DNA of 64,000 nt from an uncultured Alphaproteobacteria bacterium (GTDB lineage: Bacteria; Pseudomonadota; Alphaproteobacteria; GCA-2731375): NCBI GenBank assembly GCA_951812805.1, contig CATOSZ010000003.1:1628557-1692556 (forward strand), given 5' to 3'. Below the pieces are notes generated by a model. That model did no database searches. It saw only the letters and a list, made by a program, of their open reading frames with translations, and had not been told where the DNA came from. The position numbers and the translations under genes are program-made. Positions 28,240 to 37,900 of the stretch are shown in pieces. The number at the start of each line of letters is the position of its first letter. Position 1 is the stretch's first letter.

Positions 28240-28968
28240 TTACGTGGCGGGCGCCACCGAGAGGCGGCCGGTCACGCCGTGGCTGTCGATCAGGCCGGCG
28301 ATGGTGCCGTCGGCCTTCAGCTCCTCGATGAAGGCCTTCAGGAAGTCGGCGGCGGCCATGTTCTTCTTGGGCGTGCCGACCGCCTGTTGCACGGCGGAGA
28401 ACTGGCCGTCGAGGATACGGGCGCCGGGCGTCTTCTCGAGGTCCGTGATCAGCCGCGGGCGCAGGCCGGCAAGCGCGTCGAGGCCGTCGGCCACGAACTG
28501 TTCATAGGCGCTGTCGAGGGAGTCGGAACGGACGAGTTCCGCGGCCTCGATGTTGCGGTCGAGCCAGAGGCCATAGGCGCTGCGCCCGGTGACCGCGATG
28601 CGCACGCCCGGCCGGTCGACCTCGGCGACCGTCTGGATGGGGGAGCCGGCGGGCACCATGTAGGTCGCCTCGATCTCGACATAGGCGGCGGTGAATTCGA
28701 TCGTCAGGGCGCGCTGCGGCTCGGCGCCGATCAGACCGACGTCCCAGACGTCGTTCTCGGCCTGGTCGGCGAGCTCGCCGGGCGTCGCGAAGGGGACCAG
28801 CTTCAACGGCACGCCCAGCCGTTCCGCCAGCTTGCCGGCGACGGAGGGCGACACGCCCTGGGGATCGCCATTCTCCGCCTTGCCGGTGACCAACAGGAAA
28901 TTGCCGAGATTGATGCCGGCGCGCAGCACGCCGGTCGGCGCCAGCAGCGCGGTGACTTCCGATGACAT
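28240..28968 (-). CDS. Periplasmic-type substrate-binding protein fold without a signal peptide
   Basis: The 242-residue protein resembles type 2 substrate-binding proteins of polar amino acid ABC transporters (RAGINLGNFLLVTG, KLVPFATPGELADQ, VWDVGLIGAEPQRA...IEFTAAYVEIEATYMVPAGS). It starts MSSEVTALLAPTG with GGAGGG before the ATG (28966-28968) and has no signal peptide, which is odd for this fold. It may act in the cytoplasm as a sensor or enzyme. No permease or ATPase is adjacent. Confidence 0.75.
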   Translation of the reverse strand: MSSEVTALLAPTGVLRAGINLGNFLLVTGKAENGDPQGVSPSVAGKLAERLGVPLKLVPFATPGELADQAENDVWDVGLIGAEPQRALTIEFTAAYVEIEATYMVPAGSPIQTVAEVDRPGVRIAVTGRSAYGLWLDRNIEAAELVRSDSLDSAYEQFVADGLDALAGLRPRLITDLEKTPGARILDGQFSAVQQAVGTPKKNMAAADFLKAFIEELKADGTIAGLIDSHGVTGRLSVAPAT

Positions 28969-29051
28969 GAGTGACCCTCCCCGAGTTCGTCCGATCAGCG
29001 GCCCCGAACATGCTATGCTCACCGCGGCTACGCAAGAAGGGGGCGGGGAAC

Positions 29052-29999
29052 ATGTCGACAGTCAAAGTGGCGGAACTGGCCTACGGGCGCCTGCGCGCGC
29101 CGGATCTGGATCTGATGGAGGAGTTCCTCACTCATTTCGGCATGCGCCGGGCCGAACGCACGGCAACCGCCCTCTATATGCGGGGCACGGATGCCCGCCA
29201 TCACATTCACGTCACCGAACTCGGCGATCCGGCCTTCGTCGGTTTCGCCTACCGGGTCGACAGCATGGCCGAACTCGAGGCCGCCGCCGCCCTGGCTGGC
29301 GCCGGCCCCATCGAGGCGATCGACGAGCCGGGCGGCGGACAGCGCGTCCGCCTGCGCGAGCCGAACGGCTTCCAGGTCGAAATCGTGCACGGCATCGCGG
29401 ACCCGGCACCGATCCCGAGTCCCCGGCAACCGATCAACACCGGCGCCACGCCACTCGCCCGGGCGGGCGAGCCGCTGCGCCTGCCCGCCTCGCCCAGCCC
29501 GATCAAGCGGATCGGCCATGGCGTGTTGGCGACGCCCGAGGTGGTGGCGACCACGGCCTGGTTCCGCGAGACGCTGGGCATGCTGCGCTCCGACGACGTC
29601 TATGCCGGGGCGGAGGACAATATCGTCGGCGCCTTCTCTCGCTGCGACCGGGGCGAGGCCTATACCGACCACCACACCCTCTTTTGCATTCACAATCCCC
29701 GCGCCGGGCTGAACCACCTCTCCTTCGAGGTGCCGGATGCGGACGCCGTCTTCAAGGATCACGAGTATCTCGCCGGCCTCGGCAAGTACGAGCATATGTG
29801 GGGCATCGGCCGGCATATCCTCGGCAGCCAGATCTTCGACTATTGGGCCGATCCCTGGGGCCGGGTGCACGAGCGCTGGGCCGACACCGATCGGATGAAC
29901 GCGGCCGACGGCGGCAACCTGACCCCGGCCGAGGTCGGTTTCGGCAGCCAGTGGGGCCCGGACGCGCCGGAGAAATTCCGCACCCACTCGACGCCCTGA
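29052..29999 (+). CDS. Two-module VOC extradiol dioxygenase-like protein
   Basis: The 315-residue protein has two VOC modules (about 1-130 and 150-290). Candidate metal ligands are H150-region HGVL, HHT in the second module, and a late glutamate near WGRVHERW. This resembles catechol 2,3-dioxygenase type I enzymes that open aromatic rings. The ATG at 29052 is preceded by GGGCGGGGAAC. It diverges from the substrate-binding gene with an 83-bp gap that probably holds both promoters. Confidence 0.8.
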   Translation: MSTVKVAELAYGRLRAPDLDLMEEFLTHFGMRRAERTATALYMRGTDARHHIHVTELGDPAFVGFAYRVDSMAELEAAAALAGAGPIEAIDEPGGGQRVRLREPNGFQVEIVHGIADPAPIPSPRQPINTGATPLARAGEPLRLPASPSPIKRIGHGVLATPEVVATTAWFRETLGMLRSDDVYAGAEDNIVGAFSRCDRGEAYTDHHTLFCIHNPRAGLNHLSFEVPDADAVFKDHEYLAGLGKYEHMWGIGRHILGSQIFDYWADPWGRVHERWADTDRMNAADGGNLTPAEVGFGSQWGPDAPEKFRTHSTP

Positions 30000-30012
30000 A
30001 CGGAATGCACGC

Positions 30013-31911
30013 TCAGCGCAAACCGGCGCAGTCGTAGATGTGAAAGTCCTGGACCGGGCCGGCGCCGCGCGTTACGCGGGCGAGCGGGGCCCGCCAGACT
30101 GCGTGCGGTACTCCCGCGACGGCCTCGGTGAGCACCAGCAGGTCGAGGTCGTCGAGGTCCCGGCAGGCCTGGAGCAACAGGCCTGCGCGCTCCGTCGTCG
30201 ACGATGTCGGGTCCGTCCGCGACCGGCAGACCGGGTTGGTGAGAAACTCACCCGGGCCGAGCGCCGCCAGCGGGCGGTGGCGTCGCGCGTAGGCGAGTGC
30301 CAGGTCGCGATTGAAAATCGACGCACTGCCCTGCTCGCAGGAGAGATAGCTCGCCCGGCGCAGGGTGAACCAGACGAAGGCGATGCCACCCTCGAAATAG
30401 ACGCTGTGGTCGGCCGGCAGCAGACGGTGCAACTCGGCATCGGCGTCGTGCCGCGCATAGTGGCGTGCCCAGGCGGAGCGACGATCGAGGATCGGCAGGG
30501 CGAGGGCGAAGATCAGCGCCGCGGCCACGAGCGGGACGAACGGGCGGCCCGGAAACCTTCGGGCGAGCAGCAGCACCGCCAGGGCCGGCGCCATGACGAC
30601 GATTTCACGGAAGAAGATCGTGTCGAGATCGAGGACCGGGGCGATGGCGAAAAGGCTCGCGGTCGAGGCCAGGGCGGCGATGGCGGCACCGACGGCGCAG
30701 AGGCTCAACGGCAGGCGCAAGAGCAGGCGGGCCCCGCCGCCCGCCGCCAGGCGCGGGCCCGCCAGGATCGCGATGCCGGCGACGGCGGTCGCGGCCAGGG
30801 TCATGATCGCGCCGACATGGAAGAAGCGGTCGAGGAACCAGACGCCGAGTGCCGCCAGAAAGAGCGCCAACAGCCAGCGCGCGCCCGGCTCTCGCGCTGC
30901 CAAAAGGCGCAGCAACACCATCGCGGCCGCGAGATTGGCCAGAACGGTCAGCAGCCAGACCGCGCGCCAGGGCTGGAGGTTGATCACCAGAACGCTGTGC
31001 AACGTCTCGCCCAGCAGGAGGGCGGCGGCGAAGCCGAGCCCCGCGAGCACCATCGACGCAAGCGCGAGCCGCCGCACCTCCCCCGCCATGCCGACGAGCG
31101 CGAGCGTGACGAACAACCCGGCGGCGAACGGGCGGGCCCATTCGTCCAGCGTCCAGTTGCCGACGAGCACATAGGCATCGCGGTAGTCGACGACCTCGAA
31201 CCAGGCTGCGTCCATGACGGTGAACAGGCGATCGAAGGGTGCGATCCCCGCCACCGCCAGCGCCACCGGCAGTAGCGCCAGGAGCAGCACAAGAGCCCGA
31301 CGGCGCCAGGCCCCGGCCCCGCCGCGCAGGGCCGCCGCCAACAGAACGGCCCCGGCGCCCGGCCAGGCGACCAGGGGATGGACCACCAGGCCCGCCGCCA
31401 GCGCCAGGCCGGCGAGCGGCTTTCGTCCCCCCAACCACAGTCCCAGGCCCAGCAGGACCAGCCCCTCGGCGAAGGGACGCGGCGTCGCATAGGGCTCGGC
31501 ATAGACAAAGACGCGGTTCGAACCGTAGTCGGCCGGCAGCAGCGCGAGCGCGAAGAGCAACAGCCAACGGGCGCCGGTACCGGCGACCAGCGCACGGATC
31601 AAGACAAAGGCGGCGGCGAGCCAGAGCAGCTGGCCCGCGACATAGAGCATCATCGTCGCGGCGTGCAGGCCGACGAGCCCCGCCAGCGACCCGTAGAGCG
31701 CGGGGAAGACCGTGAACTTCGCCTGAAAGCCGTGCGCGAAAAGGATGTCGTCGTCGAGAAAGCCCGGCTGCAGCCAGCGCATCGCCTCGGCGGCGTAGAT
31801 CTTGCCGTCATGGGCGATGCCGAGATAGGGGTGGCCGGCGAGCCACACCGCCGCGAACAGAAGCGCCAGGGTCGCCGTCCGCAAACCTCGAACGCGGTCC
31901 CCCGTCTCCAT
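30013..31911 (-). CDS. Large multi-pass membrane protein of unknown function
   Basis: The 632-residue protein has roughly 12-13 hydrophobic segments and a C-terminal soluble domain (from about residue 500). The N-terminal loop HDGKIYAAEAMRWLQPGFLDDD after the first helix resembles extracytoplasmic loop 1 of GT-C-like membrane glycosyltransferases, but I cannot confirm a family. The ATG at 31909-31911 is natural. It lies 19 bp downstream of the cystathionine gamma-synthase-like gene on the same strand. Confidence 0.6.
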   Translation of the reverse strand: METGDRVRGLRTATLALLFAAVWLAGHPYLGIAHDGKIYAAEAMRWLQPGFLDDDILFAHGFQAKFTVFPALYGSLAGLVGLHAATMMLYVAGQLLWLAAAFVLIRALVAGTGARWLLLFALALLPADYGSNRVFVYAEPYATPRPFAEGLVLLGLGLWLGGRKPLAGLALAAGLVVHPLVAWPGAGAVLLAAALRGGAGAWRRRALVLLLALLPVALAVAGIAPFDRLFTVMDAAWFEVVDYRDAYVLVGNWTLDEWARPFAAGLFVTLALVGMAGEVRRLALASMVLAGLGFAAALLLGETLHSVLVINLQPWRAVWLLTVLANLAAAMVLLRLLAAREPGARWLLALFLAALGVWFLDRFFHVGAIMTLAATAVAGIAILAGPRLAAGGGARLLLRLPLSLCAVGAAIAALASTASLFAIAPVLDLDTIFFREIVVMAPALAVLLLARRFPGRPFVPLVAAALIFALALPILDRRSAWARHYARHDADAELHRLLPADHSVYFEGGIAFVWFTLRRASYLSCEQGSASIFNRDLALAYARRHRPLAALGPGEFLTNPVCRSRTDPTSSTTERAGLLLQACRDLDDLDLLVLTEAVAGVPHAVWRAPLARVTRGAGPVQDFHIYDCAGLR

Positions 31912-31930
31912 CACCGCGCCGGGCGGAGCC

Positions 31931-33085
31931 CTATGCCTTGGCGAGCGCCTGTTCGAGATCGGCGATGATGTCTTCCACATCCTCGATCCCCACCGACAGG
32001 CGGACCAGGCCGTCGGACAGGCCGCGGGCATGGCGTTCTTCGACCGGCACCTCGGCGTGCGTCATGGTGGCCGGATGGGTGATCATCGTCTCCACCGCGC
32101 CCAGGCTCTCGGCCAGGCCGCAAAGCTCGACCCCGTTCATCAGCGCCGTACCGGCCGGAATGCCGCCCGTCAGCTCGAAGCTGATCATGCCGCTGAAACC
32201 GGACATCTGTGCCTTGGCAATTTCGTGCTTGGGATGCGACTTCAGGCCGGGATAGACGACGCTCGCGACCTTGGGGTGGGCCTCCAGGAACTCGGCGACC
32301 GCCTGGGCGTTCTCCGAATGGCGCGCCATGCGCAACGAGAGGGTCTTCACGCCGGACAGCACCAGCCAGCAGTCGAACGGGCTCGGCACCGCGCCGATGG
32401 TCTTCTGCAGGAACTTCAGCTTGTCGGCGATGTCCTCGCGGTTGGTCACCACGGCGCCGCCGATGATCTGGTTGTGGCCGCTCAGATACTTGGTCGTCGA
32501 ATGCATGACGATATCGGCGCCCCACTCCAGCGGGCGCAGGTAGACCGGCGTCGCGAAGGTACTGTCGACGGCGTAGAGCAGGCCGTTCTCCTTGGCGATG
32601 CGGCTCATCGCCTCGAGGTCGGTCACCTTCAGCAGCGGATTGGTCGGCGTCTCGATCCAGAGCATCTTGGTCTCGGGCCGGATCGCCTGGCGCACCATGT
32701 CCGCATCCGAGGTGTCGACATAGGTGAAGCTCATGCCGAACTGCGGCGCCAGCACGCGGTTGAAGTAGCGTGTGACGCCGCCGTAGACGTCTTCCGAGCA
32801 GACGACATGGTCGCCGCTGTTCAGGATCTGCAGGCACATGGAGACGGCGGCCATGCCGCTCGAGTAGCAGACCCCGTACTTGCCGCCCTCGATATGGGCG
32901 AGGTTGCTCTCCAGCACCTGGCGCGTCGGATTGGAGGCCCGGGTGTAGTCGAAGCCCTTGTCGCGGCCGACCTCCTCCAACACGAAGGTGGCGGTCTCGT
33001 AGATCGGCGGGACGATGGAACCGGTGGTGGGATCCGGCGTGATGCCGGCGCGAACGACGGTGGTATCGAACTTCACGAGGGGCAT
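31931..33085 (-). CDS. Trans-sulfuration PLP enzyme (cystathionine gamma-synthase/lyase family)
   Basis: The 384-residue protein has the fold-type I PLP lysine in HSTTKYLSGHNQI, the YTRASNPTRQVLE phosphate-binding stretch and the late AESLGAVETMITHPATMTH. It acts in methionine/cysteine metabolism or sulfur amino acid lysis in the cytoplasm. Cystathionine gamma-synthase and beta- or gamma-lyase cannot be separated from sequence alone here. The ATG at 33083-33085 matches the usual start MPLVKFDT. Confidence 0.92.
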   Translation of the reverse strand: MPLVKFDTTVVRAGITPDPTTGSIVPPIYETATFVLEEVGRDKGFDYTRASNPTRQVLESNLAHIEGGKYGVCYSSGMAAVSMCLQILNSGDHVVCSEDVYGGVTRYFNRVLAPQFGMSFTYVDTSDADMVRQAIRPETKMLWIETPTNPLLKVTDLEAMSRIAKENGLLYAVDSTFATPVYLRPLEWGADIVMHSTTKYLSGHNQIIGGAVVTNREDIADKLKFLQKTIGAVPSPFDCWLVLSGVKTLSLRMARHSENAQAVAEFLEAHPKVASVVYPGLKSHPKHEIAKAQMSGFSGMISFELTGGIPAGTALMNGVELCGLAESLGAVETMITHPATMTHAEVPVEERHARGLSDGLVRLSVGIEDVEDIIADLEQALAKA

Positions 33086-33413
33086 TCCTTCTTCAAGCCC
33101 GGCCGGCCGGCCGGGTCGGATTCGGCGCCAACATAGTGACTGAAACGAGCGCTGTATATCACAGGCGGGATGATGTGATGTTCGCTGTCGAGGGTGATGA
33201 TCATGCGCTTGATCAACCGATGCGTCGTCTCCGGGAAGCTTTCGCGCCGGTGCAACGCCACCGCATTGTCCCAGAGCACCAGATCGCCCGGCGCCCAATC
33301 ATGCTCGTAGATGTTCTCCGGTCGGATCGCGTGGGCCCGCAAACGGGCCAGCAGGTCCGCCGTTTCGTCCGCCGGCATGCCGTCGATGCCGGTGATGGTG
33401 CCCGGATCGATAT

Positions 33414-34850
33414 CAGCAATTCTCATTTTGGCGATTTGCGTTGATTTTTTCCTATGCAAGGAGCCCGGTTTCTGATTCAAAGTGGCGATGAAGGTGCTCA
33501 AAGACCTGATATTGGAGTTGCGCTCGCTCTGCGGGTCCTTCCCGGACAAGCGGACGGGGAGCAACAGCCGCTATGACATGGCCGACTTCGGGCTTTCGGC
33601 CTTCTCGCTGTTCTTCATGCAGAGCCCCTCGTTCCTGTCCCATCAGCGCACGTTGGCGCGGGCGCACGGGCGCTCGAATTGTGAGAGCTTGTTCTCCATG
33701 TCGCGGATCCCGACGGACAACCAGATCCGGGCGATGCTGGACCCGGTGGTGCCGGACAGGCTCTATCCGCTCTTCTCGTCCCTGCTGGAACGTCTGGAGG
33801 CGGGCGGTGGGCTCGGCCCCTTCCGACGCCTGGACGGCCATCTCCTGGTCGCGCTCGACGGCACCGAATATTTCTGCTCGCGGAAGATCTCCTGCCCCAA
33901 CTGCTCGCAGCGCAAGCGCAACGACGGGGCCGTGGAGTATCACCACAACATGGTCACGGCAGCGCTTGTCGCCCCGGGCCACGCCCGGGCGATACCGCTG
34001 GCTCCGGAGTTCGTCGTTCCCCAGGATGGCGGGGAGAAGCAGGACTGCGAAAGCCGGGCGACGCGGCGCTGGCTGGTCGCGCACGGGCCCGGCCTGGCCC
34101 GGCTGAAGCCGATCTATCTCGGCGACGATCTCTATTCCCGCCAGCCGATTTGCGAGGCCGTTCAAGCGGTTGGCGGCAACTTCCTGTTCGTCGCCAAGCC
34201 AGGCTCGCATCCGACGCTCCACGAATGGCTCGACGGCATCGAACTGCCGATCCACGAGGAACGGGTCAAGAAAGGCCGTGGCTTCCAGACCCATCGCTAC
34301 CGTTGGCTCGCCGACGTGCCGATCCGCGACGGTAAGGACGCGCTCCGGGTCAACTGGCTCAACATCGAGATCGTCAACAAGGCCGGAAAGGTCACGTACC
34401 GCAACAGCTTCGTCACCGACATCGCTGTCGACCGGAGCAACGTCGCCGAACTCGCCGCCTGCGGGCGGGCCCGTTGGAAGATCGAGAACGAGACCTTCAA
34501 CGTGCTCAAGAACAACGGCTACAATCTCGAGCACAACTTCGGACATGGCAAACAGAACCTCTCGGCCCTGCTCGCCACCATGAACCTCTTCGCCTTCGCC
34601 TGCCACGGCGTGTGCGAGATCCTCGAAGCCGTCTGGGAAAAGGCCCGCGGCGCCCTTGGCTCACGTCGGCGCTTCTTCGAACACTTACGCACCATTACCA
34701 GCTACATCGTCTTCCCCTCCTGGGCGGCCCTCGTGCGGACCCTCATCACTGGGCAGCCACCGCCTGCCAGAGCCAGCCTCTGAACCGAAACCGAACCCCA
34801 AGCGAGTATCACCCAGGAGACAGAAACAAGAGCCATAATGAGAACTGCTG
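33414..34850. mobile_element. 1437-bp insertion sequence (IS4-like) with 9-bp target duplication
   Basis: The element is bounded by near-perfect 19-bp terminal inverted repeats: left cagcaattctcattttggc, right (reverse complement) cagcagttctcattatggc, differing at two positions. It is flanked by the 9-bp direct repeat gatcgatat at 33405-33413 and 34851-34859. It encodes one transposase. The duplication length and the R...E layout suit the IS4-like DDE group; I cannot name the element. Confidence 0.9.
33488..34783 (+). CDS. Transposase of the IS4-like DDE superfamily
   Basis: The 431-residue transposase shows a DDE pattern: first Asp in LLVALDGTEYFC, second Asp in PIYLGDDLYSRQ, Glu in RWKIENETFNVLK. 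It also carries a four-Cys-like stretch CSRKISCPNCSQRK after the first Asp, typical of some IS4-like families. A GTG six bp upstream is possible; ATG 33488 is chosen. It is intact, so the element may still move. Confidence 0.9.
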   Translation: MKVLKDLILELRSLCGSFPDKRTGSNSRYDMADFGLSAFSLFFMQSPSFLSHQRTLARAHGRSNCESLFSMSRIPTDNQIRAMLDPVVPDRLYPLFSSLLERLEAGGGLGPFRRLDGHLLVALDGTEYFCSRKISCPNCSQRKRNDGAVEYHHNMVTAALVAPGHARAIPLAPEFVVPQDGGEKQDCESRATRRWLVAHGPGLARLKPIYLGDDLYSRQPICEAVQAVGGNFLFVAKPGSHPTLHEWLDGIELPIHEERVKKGRGFQTHRYRWLADVPIRDGKDALRVNWLNIEIVNKAGKVTYRNSFVTDIAVDRSNVAELAACGRARWKIENETFNVLKNNGYNLEHNFGHGKQNLSALLATMNLFAFACHGVCEILEAVWEKARGALGSRRRFFEHLRTITSYIVFPSWAALVRTLITGQPPPARASL

Positions 34851-36356
34851 GATCGATATAGAGCGCCTTGCGCCCGGTGCCGGGCTCGACATTGACCAGC
34901 GGATGCTTCACGTCGGGTGTCGCCGCCAGGCGCTTTGCCCGGTCGTGGTTGTCGTCCTGCAGGCCGGGGGTGGCGCCGACGCGGGCATGGAAGCTGAAGG
35001 TGCCGACGGCACCGTCGATCGCGCGTTTCAGCTCGGCCGGCAACGTTTCGTAGGCCCGGTAGAGGCTGGCCCAGCTGGTCGCACCGCCTTCCGCCGGCAG
35101 CTCCACCGCATAGAGGAAGCAGCCGGTGACGGGCGTCGCGTAGTAGGATTGGTCCGTGTGCCAGTCGAGCGCCTTGTTGGCCAAGCCGCCCAGCAACTCG
35201 CCGTCCTGGCGGCGCAGGTTGGAGAGCAGGATCACCTCCGGCAGGCTCGCCTGCCAGCTCGTCTCCGCATAGAGGGCGGGATCACCGACGGCGCGGCCGA
35301 ACTCGAGCAGCTCGGCATCAGACAGGGCCTGGCGGCGGAACACCAGCACGCCCGCCTCGCGAAAAGCTTGGCGTAGCGCCGCACGTTCGTCGCCGTCTAT
35401 ACGAGCCCAGAGCGTCAGGTCGCGAACCTCGCGGGCAAAGCCGCCGTCGATCGCCTCGATCCGCATGTCGATGTGCCTCCCTTGCCGGTCCGGCACGCAG
35501 TCTAATCGAGACGATGCGGCGCGGCGAGCACGACACGGGCATCGGCGATGTGGGCGCCGTAGGGATCGAGGAACACGGGATTGAGGTCGATCTCCGCGAT
35601 GTCCGCCGCCGCCGCGATCAGCCGGGAGAGGCGGACGAGCAGGTCGACGGCGGCCCGGCGATCGATCGACGCTCGCCCGCGATGGGCGCCCAGCAGGGCG
35701 CGGGCACGGATCGCGTCCAGCATCTCGCGGGCCTCGGACCGGGAAAGCGGGGCGAGGCGAAAGACGACGTCGTCCAGCGCCTCGACGTCGATGCCGCCGA
35801 GGCCGAACATGACCACGGGCCCGAACTGGTCGTCGCGGAAGGCCCCCATGACGCACTCGACGCCGCGCGGAATCATGTCGGTGACCTGGACGGCGGCACC
35901 GTCCGGCGCTTCGGTCATGAGGGCATCGAAGGTCCGGGCTGCGGCGGTCTTGCCGGTGATGTCCAGCCGGACGCCGCCCACGTCGCTGCGATGAACCAGG
36001 CCCGGCGCTATCAGCTTCATCGCCTTCGCCCGGCCGTCGCCGGCGGCACGCGCGGCATCGGCCCGGCTGGTCGCCACGACATGCGCCGGCAGGGCGATGC
36101 CGGACGCCGCCAGCAGCTCGCGCGCCTCCGGTTCCGTAAGGGCGCCCGAACGGGGGCCCGGCACGCGGATCTTCCGAGGCGGACGTGCGGCGGGCCTGCG
36201 ATGGCCGGCGCGGCGCAGCGCGGCGAGCAGCGGGCCGGCGGCTTCCGGCGCGCGGAGCACCGGGATGCCGGCGGCGCGCAGGCGGCGAAGTGCGGCGGGC
36301 GCGGCGGCGGCGTGGATCGAATGGACGACCAGGGGCTTGGTGCTGTGGGCGGCTAG

Positions 36357-37900
36357 CAGCCTGTCGGACTTGAGCCGAGTTTCGAGATGAGATTCACTGT
36401 CACGGTCTGATTCTCTCCTGCGCGGTGATTTTGTGATGAGCAACTTTCGACAGGTTGACCGGGAGACCAGCTATCTTCTGCCGCCTTCGGTGGACGAATG
36501 GCTGCCTGATCGTCATCTGGCGCGCTTCGTGGTCGATGTGCTGGAGCAGCTGGATCTCTCTGCGTTCGTGAAGGCCTATCGTGGTTCGGGCTCGGCGGCG
36601 CATCACCCGAGCGTCCTGCTGGGCCTGCTGATCTACGGCTACGCGACGGGGGTGCATTCCAGCCGGAAGCTGGAGCGGGCGAGCTATGATTCGGTGGCCT
36701 TCCGCTTCATCGCGGCAAACGACCACCCCGACCACGACACGATCGCCACGTTCCGCCGTCGCTTCCTGCCGCTGATCGAGGGGCTGTTCGTGCAGGTTCT
36801 GCTGCTGGCGCGGCAGGCCGGCATGCTGCAACTGGGCACGGTGGCGCTGGACGGGACGAAGATCCATGCCGACGCGAGCCGGCACAGCGCCCTGTCGTGG
36901 CAGCGTGCGGGCGAGATCGAAGCCCGGCTGCGGGCCGAGGTGGCGGAGTTGATGGCGTTGGCGGAAGCGGCGGACCGGTCCGAGGTTCCCGACGGCATGA
37001 GCGTGCCGGAGGAGCTGGCACGGCGCGAGGACCGGCTGGCGGCGATCGCCGCGGCGAAGGCGGAGATCGAGGCGCGGGCGGCCGAGCGTCATGCGCGGGA
37101 GCAGGCGGAGTACGAAGAGAAGCTGGCAGCCCGCGAGGCGAAGGAAACGCGGACCGGCCGCAAGCCGGGCGGGCGGCCACCGAAGCCGCCGGAGCCGGGG
37201 CCACGGGCGAAGGACCAGGTCAACCTGACGGACCCGGACTCGCGCATCATGCCGGTGGCCGGCGGCGGCTTCGAGCAGTGCTACAACGCCCAGGCTGCGG
37301 TGGCCGCCGGCAGCCTGCTGGTGGTCAGCGCCGACGTGGTGCAGGCGGCGAACGACAAGCAGCAGATCGAACCGACGCTCGAAGCACTCGCCGGCCTGCC
37401 GGACGGGCTTGGCGAGGTCGAGACCCTGTTGGCGGACAGCGGCTACTTCAGCCAGGCCAACGTCGAGGCCTGCGGGGAAGCGGAGATCGCGCCGCTGATC
37501 GCGCTCGGCCGGGAGCACCACCATCTTTCCTGGCGGGACCGCTTCGCCGAGGCGCCGCCAGCGCCCGAGGATCCGACGCCGCTCGAGGCGATGTGCCATC
37601 GCCTGGCCACACCCGAGGGCCGGGCGCTCTACGCGCTTCGCAAGCAGACGCCGGAGCCGGTGTTCGGCATCATCAAATCGGTGATGGGCTTGCGTCAGTT
37701 CAGCCTGCGCGGCCTCGACAAGGCGAAGGGGGAATGGACCTTGGCCACGCTCTCCTGGAACATCAAGCGGATGTTCGTCCTCAGCCACGCCTGAACGGGC
37801 GGGCCAACCCGCGTTCGCAACTTCATGGGGGTAAATCCATGACATCGACGCCCGCCAAGCCAATCTTACCAATCCTTGCATGCCCGAGTCCGACAGGCTG
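36357..37900. mobile_element. 1544-bp IS1182-type insertion sequence
   Basis: Terminal inverted repeats begin cagcctgtcggact on both ends (left then tgagc, right then cgggc). The element is flanked by CTAG at 36353-36356 and 37901-37904. CTAG is itself palindromic, so the outer boundary could shift by a few bases. One intact transposase is encoded. Confidence 0.92.
36436..37794 (+). CDS. IS1182-family transposase
   Basis: The 452-residue transposase has the family N-terminus (YLLPPSVDEWLPDRHLARFVVD), first Asp in TVALDGTKIHADAS, a central coiled, charged region (residues about 150-260), second Asp in TLLADSGYFSQANVEA and Glu in PEPVFGIIKSVMGLRQFSLRG. It is full length. An in-frame GTG lies directly before the ATG. 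Confidence 0.95.
   Translation: MSNFRQVDRETSYLLPPSVDEWLPDRHLARFVVDVLEQLDLSAFVKAYRGSGSAAHHPSVLLGLLIYGYATGVHSSRKLERASYDSVAFRFIAANDHPDHDTIATFRRRFLPLIEGLFVQVLLLARQAGMLQLGTVALDGTKIHADASRHSALSWQRAGEIEARLRAEVAELMALAEAADRSEVPDGMSVPEELARREDRLAAIAAAKAEIEARAAERHAREQAEYEEKLAAREAKETRTGRKPGGRPPKPPEPGPRAKDQVNLTDPDSRIMPVAGGGFEQCYNAQAAVAAGSLLVVSADVVQAANDKQQIEPTLEALAGLPDGLGEVETLLADSGYFSQANVEACGEAEIAPLIALGREHHHLSWRDRFAEAPPAPEDPTPLEAMCHRLATPEGRALYALRKQTPEPVFGIIKSVMGLRQFSLRGLDKAKGEWTLATLSWNIKRMFVLSHA

Larger units (their letters stand above)
33073..35466 (-). pseudogene. TauD/TfdA-family dioxygenase gene disrupted by an insertion sequence
   Basis: The gene is split into an N-terminal part (34860-35466, start ATG 35464-35466) and a C-terminal part (33073-33413). 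The iron site HxD (WHTDQSYY) is on the N-terminal side and the distal His (VALHRRESF) on the C-terminal side, so neither half can be active. Removing the 1437-bp insert plus one 9-bp duplication gives 948 bp with no stop (316 codons) and restores the reading LYIDPGTITGIDG. The gene overlaps the cystathionine synthase-like gene by 13 bp. Insertion looks recent because the frame is otherwise intact. Confidence 0.92.
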
